DNA of 64,000 nucleotides, taken from NCBI RefSeq assembly GCF_000270285.1, contig NC_015738.1:496001-560000 (forward strand), in the 5' to 3' direction. This document shows, one piece after another, positions 52,194 through 60,831 of the stretch. The notes beneath the pieces are model-generated. The model had not been told where the DNA came from, did no database searches, and saw only the letters and a program-made list of their open reading frames with translations. The translations under genes and the position numbers were made by a program. Position 1 is the stretch's first letter. The number at the start of each line of letters is the position of its first letter. This DNA comes from Eggerthella sp. YY7918 (GTDB taxonomy: Bacteria > Actinomycetota > Coriobacteriia > Coriobacteriales > Eggerthellaceae).

Positions 52194-52519
52194 TTGGAGG
52201 CAACTTCCGCATTCACCCCGGCGTTGGCGAGCAGACGCTCGAAGAAGCGGTGTTTAGATAGCGTCTCCTCGGCAAGGTGCTTTCCAGCTGCGGTCAAGCG
52301 AACGTCGTGATCGACCACCTCGACAAGGCCCTTACGAGCCAGGTTGCCGAGCGCCTTGGTGACGCTCGCCTTCGAGAAGCCCAGGCGCTCGGCGATGTCC
52401 ACGTTGCGGCACGACCCGCGCAGGCGGCGGATCACGAGGATGGCCTCGAGGTAGTCTTCGGACGACTTGGTTGTCGCCCTGCTCCGTGAGCCGCAGCTCG
52501 CATCGGCTTCATCCCTCAT
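52103..52519 (-). CDS. DtxR/MntR-family regulator, paralog 2
   Basis: 138 aa. EDYLEAI in helix 1, KHRFFERLL and ACRMEHCISTDSFEKL supply the expected metal ligands of an MntR-like two-domain regulator, and RLGFSKASVTKALGNLARKG is the recognition helix region. It ends cassette 2 and probably controls, or is co-expressed with, the ECF and ABC genes upstream. It carries copy 3 of the 12-bp repeat in its tail (52148-52159). Confidence 0.88.
   Translation of the reverse strand: MRDEADASCGSRSRATTKSSEDYLEAILVIRRLRGSCRNVDIAERLGFSKASVTKALGNLARKGLVEVVDHDVRLTAAGKHLAEETLSKHRFFERLLANAGVNAEVASKEACRMEHCISTDSFEKLSSHLGRIQDSLR
52148..52159 (+). repeat. 12-bp repeat, copy 3, in dtxR2 tail
   Basis: CTCGAAAGAATC, same orientation as copies 1, 2 and 4. 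Confidence 0.4.
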
Positions 52520-52608
52520 TCAAATCATCCTCTCGTTCGCCTAGTCCCTGCAGGCGACACGGCTTCGCGAACAGTCCGCCGCACGAGCCGACCCCGCATC
52601 GGCAAAGA

Positions 52609-52745
52609 CGATGGGGCCGGCCGATTGGCGATGCCGATCCCTCATCGAAGAGAATCCTCGATCCGCTCCAGGCAGGAGGAGGGGTTCTCGAAAGAATCCG
52701 TAGATGCACTGCTCCATGCGGCACGCCTCTTCTGCCATCCGGGAA
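52609..52745 (-). pseudogene. Fragment of a dtxR 3' end with flank (diverged repeat, copy B)
   Basis: The minus strand encodes EEACRMEQCI and then a frame-shifted tail, matching the end of dtxR2; a 3-base loss lies after the repeat core. The gene body is missing. It holds copy 4 of the 12-bp repeat (52688-52699). It looks like a displaced 3' end left by insertion, or by a partial duplication. Confidence 0.65.
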
Positions 52746-52785
52746 GGGACGTGGAATCGGCTTCCGCTACGTCGAGTGAAGACAA

Positions 52786-54234
52786 CTAACGAACGCACCC
52801 CATGAACCTAAGGACGCTTTTGCTGGATCCGGGCGCCCGCAGGTCGACCTTCTCGCAGCCGTCTCGCCCCACCATCAGAGCCGAAGTACAGACCTTGAAC
52901 AAGAACTCAAGGTCATGGGTGATAACAGCTACGGGACGGCCTTCGGCAAGCTCCTCGATGAGCCCGGCAATCCTCGCCATGTGCATGAAGTCGAGGCCCG
53001 ATGTCGGCTCATCCAGAACGACGATCTCCTTGCTGCTCAGAAAGGCGCAAGCCAGCGCCAAACGCTGCTTCTGGCCCCCTGATAGGTTTTGCGGATGCTC
53101 GGTCCTCTTGTCCCATAGGTCGATGGCCCTGACGATACGCGCCACCTCATCGAGACGGCCGTTGTCGATGTTCTTCTGGTCGGTCAGGATTTCGTTTTCC
53201 ACCGTGTCGAAGAACAACTGGTAATCGACGTCTTGCATCATGTAGTACGAGCGGCGAAGCCTCTGCCGAGGCCGAACTCCCCACGAGAAGGCCTGTCGAC
53301 CGCCGGCAAGGCCGCACATCGCCCGGGCGAGCGTACTCTTTCCGACTCCGTTTGCCCCAAGGACGCCCATAACCTCGCCCTCTCGCAAAGAGAGCGTCAA
53401 GGGCCCGATCAGGGCTCGCCCGCCTGCGGAGACCGAAACGCCCTTCATTGAGGCAGTCTCTGCCCCAAGCTGACGGTGGTTTTCCGGATTCAAGCCGTGC
53501 AAATCAAGTGCACGAAGCCCATAGCGCGCGCAATCCTCAGCACGAAGCCGACCCGCTGCGAACGAATCGACGATTTGGCCGCCCGCCATGACGTGGAGCC
53601 TGTCGTAGAGATCCGCCAGAAAGTAAAGCCTGTGCTCGGCGATGACGACGGTCTTGCCGAGAGCCTTCAAATCGGCGAGGATTCGGCGAAAGTCCTCTAT
53701 CCCTTCGTGGTCGAGGCTAGCGGACGGCTCGTCGAAGAAAATCACCTGGGTGTCGTAGACGAGCGTCGAGGCTATGGCGACGCGCTGCTTCTCTCCTCCC
53801 GAGAGGCCTATGAGGTCCTTGCCCGCCAGATGCGCGATTTTCATGCTCTCGAAAGCCGACTCGACCCTTTCGATCAGCTCCTCGCGTGGCATGCCCAGAT
53901 TCTCGCCGACGAGGGCCACCTCGTCGGCCGCCTTGCGGGTGAAGAACTGATCGGTCGGATTCTGGAACACGTTGCCGATCGTGCGGGCGAGCTCGCCGGA
54001 GGAGAACTCTCCCAGGCTTTTCCCGAGAAGCTCGATTCTCCCATCGAGCTCGCCTTCGTACTGATCGGGAATCAAGCCGTTCATGGCGCGCATGAGAGTG
54101 GTCTTCCCGCACCCGGAGTTGCCGGTGAGTACGACGAGCTCGCCGCGCTCCACCGAAAACCGCACGTTCTTCAACGCCGCGAGATCTTCTCCCTTGTACG
54201 AGAAAGACCGAATGTCGACGTCAATCACATCCAT
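52786..54234 (-). CDS. ECF transporter energy-coupling ATPase, two fused NBDs
   Basis: 482 aa. NBD1 (about 5-230): Walker A GNSGCGKTT, signature LSGGEKQR, Walker B VIFFDEPSASLD. NBD2 (about 255-480): GANGVGKST, LSGGQKQR, IVVLDEPTSGLD. Both have Q-loops (FQNPTDQFF, MQDVDYQLF). The fused A1-A2 subunit powers vitamin or metal uptake with the T and S genes just upstream. It overlaps the T gene by ten bases. Confidence 0.92.
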   Translation of the reverse strand: MDVIDVDIRSFSYKGEDLAALKNVRFSVERGELVVLTGNSGCGKTTLMRAMNGLIPDQYEGELDGRIELLGKSLGEFSSGELARTIGNVFQNPTDQFFTRKAADEVALVGENLGMPREELIERVESAFESMKIAHLAGKDLIGLSGGEKQRVAIASTLVYDTQVIFFDEPSASLDHEGIEDFRRILADLKALGKTVVIAEHRLYFLADLYDRLHVMAGGQIVDSFAAGRLRAEDCARYGLRALDLHGLNPENHRQLGAETASMKGVSVSAGGRALIGPLTLSLREGEVMGVLGANGVGKSTLARAMCGLAGGRQAFSWGVRPRQRLRRSYYMMQDVDYQLFFDTVENEILTDQKNIDNGRLDEVARIVRAIDLWDKRTEHPQNLSGGQKQRLALACAFLSSKEIVVLDEPTSGLDFMHMARIAGLIEELAEGRPVAVITHDLEFLFKVCTSALMVGRDGCEKVDLRAPGSSKSVLRFMGCVR

Positions 54235-54923
54235 ACCGCGACCCCCAAAAGAACGACTCCGACGCCCAAGGCGGCTCCGTCAAGCAGACCGAAGGAGAGA
54301 CTTCGGTAGCTCGTCTTTTCGCAGTCCGCTTCGATTCCTTTCGAAATCACGGAGGAGACGAGCGTCTCGCTCACGTGCAGGCACTTGTACACAAGGGGAA
54401 CGAAGTAGAGCTCGAAGGCGTGCACGGGACGAAGCGGGCTCGGGCGCAGCCCGCGAACCCGCATCCCGCGCTTTATCTCCTTCACGCGGCCGCCCATCTC
54501 GTCGAGGAAGCGCAACCCTATGACTGCGCCGACTGCGGCTCTGTTCGGAACGTGCAGCTTGCGCATGCTCGCCAGAAGCTTAGAGGAGCTCGTCATCATG
54601 AGGGCGCAACCGATGTTGACGACGGGGAAGACCCTCACCACCAAAACCGCCACGCCCAGGAAGATGCTCGTGACATAGCCGATGTCGACATGCAGGATCA
54701 GCTGCACGACCCCGCATGCCACCGCAAAGAGCGCGAGCTGCCTCAAGAAGGACGCCGGCGAGACGTCCAAAAGGACGAGAAACGACAGCGCCAGAACGAG
54801 GGCATATACCAGCTGATTGGCGAGAAACGCTTGGATGAGCGCCAGAAGCGTCAGCGCGAAGAGCGTCAGCGGGTGCAGATGCCCCTCGCGCCCGCCGTCG
54901 AGCAGACCCGTTCGCCCCATCAA
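54225..54923 (-). CDS. ECF transporter T component (EcfT)
   Basis: 232 aa, five or six membrane helices in the first half and the coupling helix motif RGMRVRGLRP near residue 150, which docks to the ATPases. It overlaps the S gene by four bases. Confidence 0.88.
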   Translation of the reverse strand: MMGRTGLLDGGREGHLHPLTLFALTLLALIQAFLANQLVYALVLALSFLVLLDVSPASFLRQLALFAVACGVVQLILHVDIGYVTSIFLGVAVLVVRVFPVVNIGCALMMTSSSKLLASMRKLHVPNRAAVGAVIGLRFLDEMGGRVKEIKRGMRVRGLRPSPLRPVHAFELYFVPLVYKCLHVSETLVSSVISKGIEADCEKTSYRSLSFGLLDGAALGVGVVLLGVAVWM

Positions 54924-55501
54924 CCCAGCCTGCTTTCCTTCGCGCCCTTTTCGAAGAACTTGTCGTTAATGAACATTCCGAAACGCCCGGCCAGAAGCTC
55001 GGTCACAATATTGATCAGCACGCAGATGACCATCATATCGACCGTGTACATCGCCACCATCTGCTGCGCCTGTTCAAGCGAGATGCTCTCGACGAAAGTC
55101 GCCAGCCCATCGGATCCCAGAACGAGCACGAACACTATCATGTGCATCGAGTAGATGAACATCGATGCCGAAAACGACAGCCACACCCTCTTCTTGTTTC
55201 CGTAGTCGCCGGCGATGATCTCTGCGACGATGCCCGCGATCAGGCACAGGGGCGTCGCGACGGCAAAGCCCATGATCGCGTAGAGCACGCCGTAGATCAA
55301 CCAGAAGCAGAAGGCCGTCCCCCGTTTTTGCACCTTGCGCGCCATGATGGTGTAAACGGGACCGACGAAGAAGGCCGCAAATCCCGCCGAGACGTACATG
55401 GAAAGCGCGCCGAACATGCCTGTTATCATGCCGACGCCCATCCCGAGGGCAAATCCGATCACTCCCAGTACCGCTATTGTCGCGATGTCCTTCAGTTTCA
55501 T
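54920..55501 (-). CDS. ECF transporter S component, MptD type
   Basis: 193 aa, AGGAGG before the ATG, about five membrane helices. The pattern FGMGV..GMFGALSMYVSAGFAAFF with YGVLYAIMGF fits the MptD family of putative substrate-binding units, whose substrates are not established. With a fused ATPase and T unit next to it this is a dedicated (group I) importer. Confidence 0.8.
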   Translation of the reverse strand: MKLKDIATIAVLGVIGFALGMGVGMITGMFGALSMYVSAGFAAFFVGPVYTIMARKVQKRGTAFCFWLIYGVLYAIMGFAVATPLCLIAGIVAEIIAGDYGNKKRVWLSFSASMFIYSMHMIVFVLVLGSDGLATFVESISLEQAQQMVAMYTVDMMVICVLINIVTELLAGRFGMFINDKFFEKGAKESRLG

Positions 55502-55525
55502 GTGAGCCTCCTTTTGCTCTGTTTG

Positions 55526-57280
55526 CTAGACCAATTGCCACTGGGAGCTTGCGTTGCGCTTGTCCCAGAAGTCTTTGTATTCTCCTTCGAGGGCGATCAG
55601 CTCGTTGTGCGTCCCTGTCTCCGCAACCTTGCCCGAGCTATCCATGACCACGATCTTGTCCGCCATGCGCACGGTTTCGAGCTTGTGCGCGACCACGATA
55701 AGCGTGGAGCGCCGTTTGAGCGTCTCTATTGAGCGAACGACGTTCTTCTCGTTTTCCGCATCGAGAGCCGACGTCGCCTCGTCCAGGAGCACGATGGGGG
55801 CTTGCTTGAGAAGCGCTCGAGCAATGGAAACGCGCTGCCGCTCGCCGCCGGAAAGCGAGCGACCTCCTTCGCCGCACAGCGTCTCCCAGCCCCCAGGAAG
55901 GCGCTCGACGACCTCCGTCACCCCGGCAAGGTCAGCGACCGCGCGAAGCTGCTCCTCCGAAGCATCTGGGTTCGCCATAAGGACGTTGTTTCTCAGCGTG
56001 TCGTTAAAGAGATAGACGTCTTGGAAAACGAAAGACACCCGAGCGAAAAGATCCTCTGTCGTCATATCGCGGACGTCTACGCCGCCGATCCTGACCGCTC
56101 CATCGTCGACGTCGTAAAAACGCGCGATTAGCTTGAGCATAGTTGTCTTGCCGCAACCAGACGGGCCTACAATGGCGACCATACTGCCTTCCGGAACGTC
56201 GAGGTCGACTCCACGAAGGATTGGCTTCTCCTTCATGTAAGAAAAGCGAACCTCTCCCATTCGGACGCTTGCATCGGTCGGGCGGGCTCTCGACTCGCCT
56301 ACAACCGGCAGCTCGGCTGCTTCGACGACCTCGTCCATGCCGTCGAGCATTGCCCGGCGGTCCTCCATACCGAATAGGGCTGAGGCAATCTCGTTGAGGA
56401 GCGTGGTGAACCTTAATGCGACGCCGATCATGACCACCGTCTCAAGTGCCCCGATGCTTCCGCTTGCACCCAAGTAGCTCACCGCAATGATCATGCTCAC
56501 AACGAGCATCTGCACGCTTGTTCCGGAAAGAATTTCGCCGAGGGCACTCCACCACAGGCCGCGGATCGACCGCTTTCTACCTTCTACGAAACTGCTCTCG
56601 AGCTCCTCATAGTCGGCGCCCGCACGGCAGGCGCGCAGGGCTCCCTGGCATCGTGCGAACTCGACTATCCTCGCGGCGATGTCCCGCTCGGCGGAATCCT
56701 CTAACCCGTTTCCTTTTCCGACGCATGCCTGTGAAACGCGCAGAAGAAGGAAAAGGATTGGGATGGAAAGCGTCAGCATGATTCCAATTTGCCAGCTCCA
56801 AAGCCACACGGCAGCACAGAACACGATTGCGGCGGCAGCGTTTTTTATAAGCTGGCCAACATAAAGAGCAGCGGCCTGTCCGGTCGAGATCATTTCCTGC
56901 GTAACCATGCGCGAAAGCCTTCCGGCACTATCCGCCTTAAACCAGCCAAGTGGCAAACGCGACACCTTGTTCCCGATGACCACCTGCATATTGCGCATGA
57001 AGCCTAACCCCGCTGCATAGCTGAGCTTGGTACCGAAGAACGAGGCTGTTGAGCCGACGACTGTCACCGCCGCAAGCGCGACTGCCCAGCCCCAAAACGT
57101 CAAGCCCCATTGGGGGTCGCCGGACTGGAGAGCCATGGTCGCCGGCATCATGATGGCGAGACCGATGCCGCACATCACGCCGGAAAGGGCGTAGAGCAAA
57201 GTTCCCAAACGGTGCTGGCGCCTATCACCCTCGTCCATATAACGACGAAGTCTCGGTAAGAAGCGTTTGGAATTACTCAT
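55526..57280 (-). CDS. ABC transporter half-unit with TMD-NBD (B)
   Basis: 584 aa from the ATG at 57280, inside the end of the previous gene. Six membrane helices (about 20-300), then Walker A GPSGCGKTT, signature LSGGERQR and Walker B IVLLDEATSALD. It should pair with the upstream half-unit as a type IV exporter-fold heterodimer. Family and neighbourhood recall YbtPQ/IrtAB, which import siderophores despite the exporter fold. Confidence 0.88.
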   Translation of the reverse strand: MSNSKRFLPRLRRYMDEGDRRQHRLGTLLYALSGVMCGIGLAIMMPATMALQSGDPQWGLTFWGWAVALAAVTVVGSTASFFGTKLSYAAGLGFMRNMQVVIGNKVSRLPLGWFKADSAGRLSRMVTQEMISTGQAAALYVGQLIKNAAAAIVFCAAVWLWSWQIGIMLTLSIPILFLLLRVSQACVGKGNGLEDSAERDIAARIVEFARCQGALRACRAGADYEELESSFVEGRKRSIRGLWWSALGEILSGTSVQMLVVSMIIAVSYLGASGSIGALETVVMIGVALRFTTLLNEIASALFGMEDRRAMLDGMDEVVEAAELPVVGESRARPTDASVRMGEVRFSYMKEKPILRGVDLDVPEGSMVAIVGPSGCGKTTMLKLIARFYDVDDGAVRIGGVDVRDMTTEDLFARVSFVFQDVYLFNDTLRNNVLMANPDASEEQLRAVADLAGVTEVVERLPGGWETLCGEGGRSLSGGERQRVSIARALLKQAPIVLLDEATSALDAENEKNVVRSIETLKRRSTLIVVAHKLETVRMADKIVVMDSSGKVAETGTHNELIALEGEYKDFWDKRNASSQWQLV

Positions 57281-59066
57281 CTGCATCGCCCTCTTCTTCA
57301 CTGCCGCAGAGGCCTCCTTGCTTGAGAAGCGCCTGATAATGCTCGTTGTCTTGAATCTCCGCATGCGTTCCAAGGGCGACGATCTTACCTTCTTCCAACA
57401 CGGCTATTTGATCGGCACCTAGAACAGCGTTGAGCCGGTGGGCGATGGCCAGAACGGTTCGGCCCTCGACCAAGGCGCTTAGTGCTTTCTGGATTTCGAG
57501 CTCTGAATCCGGGTCAGCAAAAGCGGTGGCCTCATCCATGATGAGGATCGGCGTATCAGCTAAAAGGGCACGCGCTATACTCACGCGCTGGCTCTCACCG
57601 CCTGAGAGCGAGCAGTCGGTTCCCAAAACGCTGTCGTATCCCTTGGGCAGCGACATGATGAAATCGTCGATCTGCGCCGTACGGGCAGCCTCCCGAATCT
57701 CCTCCAGGGAAGCCTCCGGCTTAGCTAAAGAAATGTTTCTTCCGATGGAGGCGTTGATTAGCATCGGGTCCTGGAGCACGAACGAAACCATGTTGTAGAG
57801 ATCACGGGAGGAGATGTCTCTCAGATCGACGCCGCCGAGACGGATGGAGCCGCTTTCCGGGTCGTCGAAGCGTGCAATGAGTGTGGCGAGTGTCGATTTA
57901 CCCGAGCCTGACGGGCCGATGAGCGCCGTCGTGGTGCCGGGATTAAGGACAAGACTGACACCGCGCAAGGCCTGGGTATCGCCGTAGGAGTACGATACGT
58001 CGTTCACCTCAACGACGACCCCGTCGGGCTTCTTTGAGGTTTTCGACTCGGGAATCGACGGCGTGTCCAGAATCTCGCACAGCCTGACTGCGGCAGCGCC
58101 GGCCATCTGGTACGACCACGTGCTGTTGGCGACAGCGCTGATGGCGGTCGGAAGCACGATGGCTATCAGCGCGCACGCGAGAACCTGGGGGAGAGTGGCC
58201 AACCCTGCCCCCATGACAAGCGCGCCGCCGCCGAGATTAATCAGCAGAAGTAAGGGAGAGGAGATGAGCTCGCCGGCAATCGAGCAAAGCCCAATGAGCG
58301 GGGCGCACCAGTCCCAGTACGACTGGGAGAATGCCGATGCGGCGTCCGCGTAATTACGATGCGCCTCTCCTGTTTTTCCGAATGCTTTGACCACCTTGAT
58401 GCCGGACACGAGCTCGACCATCGTCGAAGACACTTGTGCAAGGTGCCCGTTCATCTCGGCGGTTTTCGGTCCCATATCCTTCATAGAGAGCGCCTGCAGC
58501 AGGAAATAGAAGGGGATTGTGGCGATACCGATGAGCGCCAAGCGCCAATTGATCCAGAACATGAAAGCCAGAAGAACCATCGGCTGTAAAACGCCGTTAA
58601 GACGGTCGACCGGTCCGTGTGCGATGACGGTGTGGACCGTCTTCGTGTCATCCTGCACAGCGCTTCTGACCTTGCCGGATTCCGTAGCGCTAAACCAAGC
58701 AAGAGGCGCGCGGCTCAACCGCTCAACGATACCCTTGCGAATAACGTAGCGCAGTTTCATATCGGCAAAATGCGTGATGATGAGCGCAAGAGCGCGAAAG
58801 AACAGCTGCGAGAGAAATGCCATAACGAGAAGGAGCGCAATTTCGTGCACTTTGGACGCATCGACCTGCGCGAGCGGGCCTTCCCCTGCAAGGAATAGGT
58901 CTCCCAGCCATACCAAGGCCAAATACGGCGCAAAGGACAGAAGCGCCGAGAGCACGGTGAACGCCTGCGCCAGCATGACGCGTCCTTTGACGGGTCTGGA
59001 CAGGCGCCTGATGGCTTCCCGCCCCGCCTCGTCCCTTTGCCGGTCTTGCTCGCTTGTCTCTGTCAT
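57273..59066 (-). CDS. ABC transporter half-unit with TMD-NBD (A)
   Basis: 597 aa, GAGGTGG before the ATG. TMD (about 25-320), Walker A GPSGSGKST, signature LSGGESQR, Walker B LIMDEATAFADPDSE. The DEATAFADP variant is also in the fused transporter at 60803. It overlaps unit B by eight bases. A TetR2 operator lies upstream, so TetR2 is the likely regulator of the whole transport operon. Confidence 0.88.
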   Translation of the reverse strand: MTETSEQDRQRDEAGREAIRRLSRPVKGRVMLAQAFTVLSALLSFAPYLALVWLGDLFLAGEGPLAQVDASKVHEIALLLVMAFLSQLFFRALALIITHFADMKLRYVIRKGIVERLSRAPLAWFSATESGKVRSAVQDDTKTVHTVIAHGPVDRLNGVLQPMVLLAFMFWINWRLALIGIATIPFYFLLQALSMKDMGPKTAEMNGHLAQVSSTMVELVSGIKVVKAFGKTGEAHRNYADAASAFSQSYWDWCAPLIGLCSIAGELISSPLLLLINLGGGALVMGAGLATLPQVLACALIAIVLPTAISAVANSTWSYQMAGAAAVRLCEILDTPSIPESKTSKKPDGVVVEVNDVSYSYGDTQALRGVSLVLNPGTTTALIGPSGSGKSTLATLIARFDDPESGSIRLGGVDLRDISSRDLYNMVSFVLQDPMLINASIGRNISLAKPEASLEEIREAARTAQIDDFIMSLPKGYDSVLGTDCSLSGGESQRVSIARALLADTPILIMDEATAFADPDSELEIQKALSALVEGRTVLAIAHRLNAVLGADQIAVLEEGKIVALGTHAEIQDNEHYQALLKQGGLCGSEEEGDADE

Positions 59067-59098
59067 GGCACCACCTCAATCTATTGTCTCGGATAATA

Positions 59099-59111
59099 AT
59101 GACTTAGTTAT
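59099..59111 (-). promoter_or_regulatory. TetR2 operator before the ABC-ECF operon
   Basis: ATAACTAAGTCAT on the minus strand, a near-palindrome with one mismatch, placed within the likely promoter (TTGCCG ... TATTAT) 33 bases before the ABC start. A second copy precedes tetR2. Confidence 0.6.
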
Positions 59112-59140
59112 CTTTGACGGCAAAAAAAAAGAAAGGGTCG

Positions 59141-59779
59141 TCAAAGCATGCGATATTTCTCCCAGCCCGCATTGAAGAACGTTGAAATGACCTCGGTCGT
59201 CGCGTTGAGCTCCTCGACGCTCTTCGCGTGGATGATATTCTCGGAAAGGGCGCTGTAGAACGCGTGGTTGACGATGTGGAGAGACTCTTTCGAGATGACG
59301 GTTCGAGCCTTCTCTGCGCCGTGGATCAGCTCGAGAACGCGGAGGGTGGTCCTGTCCTCCTCGTCGACGAGCCAGTCAAGGAAGTGCTCGTAGGGGGTGC
59401 CGTAGGAGCGGAACACAAGGAGCTCGTAGATGTCGCGATGGGAGTACAGCATCGCCGTGGTCGCGAGCGTCCCCGCCGCCTTGGCCTCGAGCGCGGCGCG
59501 CACCTGCTCCGGGGTCACGGGCTTCCCTTCGTCGTACCCAGCGAAACCTCGCTCCTCGCCCTGGGCGTAAGCTTTGCGAATCATGCTCGCCAGCGGCTCG
59601 ACCAGCTCCGAGAAGAGCGCCTCCTTGTCTTTGAAATGCTTGTAGAACGCCCCGGTGGTCACGCCGGCAGCCTTGCAGATCCTGCGCAGGTTCGCCTTCT
59701 CGAACCCCTCTTCCAGAAACGCCGCAAGACCGCTCTTCAAGATGCGCTCGTGCGTCTCCTGGTAGTTGCCGTTGCTCAC
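59141..59779 (-). CDS. TetR-family regulator 2
   Basis: 212 aa from the GTG at 59779, chosen because GGGAGG lies eight bases before it; a GTG three codons earlier overlaps that site. HTH: NLRRICKAAGVTTGAFYKHFKDKEALF. Ligand domain unassigned. Operators before itself and the ABC genes indicate control of cassette 2, which it heads. Confidence 0.88.
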   Translation of the reverse strand: MSNGNYQETHERILKSGLAAFLEEGFEKANLRRICKAAGVTTGAFYKHFKDKEALFSELVEPLASMIRKAYAQGEERGFAGYDEGKPVTPEQVRAALEAKAAGTLATTAMLYSHRDIYELLVFRSYGTPYEHFLDWLVDEEDRTTLRVLELIHGAEKARTVISKESLHIVNHAFYSALSENIIHAKSVEELNATTEVISTFFNAGWEKYRML

Positions 59780-59800
59780 TGCGGTCACCTCCCTCCAAAA

Positions 59801-59856
59801 ATAACTTAGCTATCTTTCGTGTTGGGGATTTTGCCATCAAAGTTAGTCAATGTCAA
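59801..59856 (-). promoter_or_regulatory. tetR2 promoter and operator
   Basis: On the minus strand TTGACA (59856-59851), 17 bases, CAAAAT (59833-59828). The palindrome ATAACTTAGCTAT (59801-59813) lies just after the start site, fitting autorepression. Confidence 0.65.
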
Positions 59857-59999
59857 CTCTTACGCTCATGATATCTCGGTAGAAGCGGCCTTGGCTTGAT
59901 AGGCGGAGGAGCCTCGATGAACCGCCTAGTTAATTTGGACGGGAACTATCTCTACTCGAATCGGAGCGGGGCGTCCTGAAAGGTTCTGTCTGACTACAA

Positions 60000-60230
60000 T
60001 CACGTCGCGTGCCGCTTGCTCCACTCGAGGAGCTCGTCCCTGAACGCGAAGCGCCCCCTCTTTCTGCCCATCATCCTCCTCAGTGGCAGGGGGTCGTCCT
60101 CGAGGAGGCTCCATTCGTAGACCGCGTTCCTGCTCACACGTAAGAGTATCGCTATCTCCGCCACCGAGTACGTGTCCTGTATCGGCACGGGGATCTTGAC
60201 GTACGGGCATCCTGCTGATTCGACTGCCAT
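60000..60230 (-). CDS. AlpA/excisionase-like small HTH protein, paralog of 51135
   Basis: 76 aa from the ATG at 60230. DTYSVAEIAILLRVSRNAVYEW and DPLPLRRMMGRKRGRFAFRDELLEWSKR repeat those of the protein at 51135 almost unchanged. It stands alone, with no integrase or replication genes next to it, so it may be the relic of a second element. Confidence 0.7.
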   Translation of the reverse strand: MAVESAGCPYVKIPVPIQDTYSVAEIAILLRVSRNAVYEWSLLEDDPLPLRRMMGRKRGRFAFRDELLEWSKRHAT

Positions 60231-60414
60231 GCGTCTGCTCCTTCCGGAGCGGCAGACGCTGCACCTCGGCGTCGCGGGGCTTGGCGGCGATGGCGCGATG
60301 CTCGTTGCCATCGCCGCCGCTCGATATCGTCCCCTCGCTCAGCGAGGAGTTGCCTAGTGGGCGGTATCCGAAACTGAGCCAGTCGCCCAGTCTGGCCTGC
60401 AAGCCGCCCTCCGT

Positions 60415-60831
60415 TTACCCGCCATCGCCCTCGTCTCGTCGGCTCCCGAGATAGGCCGCGAAACGTCTGTAGGAGTCCTCTGACAGGCAGTGCTCCATGC
60501 GGCAGGCCTCCGCCGAGGCGGTCTCGGCGTCCACGCCTGACTCGACGAGCAGCCGCTCGAAGAAGCGGTGCTTGTCGAGGGTGGCCTCGGCGAGGCGCCC
60601 GCCCTCCTCGGTCAGCCGCACGTCGCGGCCGACCACCTCGGCGAGGCCCCTGCGCGCCAGGTTGCCGAGCGCCTTGGTGACGCTCGGCTTGGCGACGCCC
60701 ATGCGCTCGGCGATGTCCACGTTGCGGCACGACCCGCGCAGGCGGCGGATCACGAGGATGGCCTCGAGGTAGTCCTCGGAGGATTCTCGCCCGCCCATCC
60801 GCTCATCTGCCCGTCGGGACATCGGCGGCAT
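60415..60831 (-). CDS. DtxR/MntR-family regulator, paralog 3
   Basis: 138 aa (a start nine bases later is also possible). EDYLEAI, KHRFFERLL and ACRMEHCLSEDSYRRF keep the metal-ligand pattern; RMGVAKPSVTKALGNLARRG is the recognition region. It overlaps the ABC gene by 29 bases and ends cassette 3. Its tail lacks the 12-bp repeat found in paralogs 1 and 2. Confidence 0.88.
   Translation of the reverse strand: MPPMSRRADERMGGRESSEDYLEAILVIRRLRGSCRNVDIAERMGVAKPSVTKALGNLARRGLAEVVGRDVRLTEEGGRLAEATLDKHRFFERLLVESGVDAETASAEACRMEHCLSEDSYRRFAAYLGSRRDEGDGG

Noticed and set aside
59926-60402. 158-codon minus-strand frame over the small HTH gene at 60000
   Set aside because: It is another frame of the HTH gene region; the HTH frame has conserved paralogous sequence.
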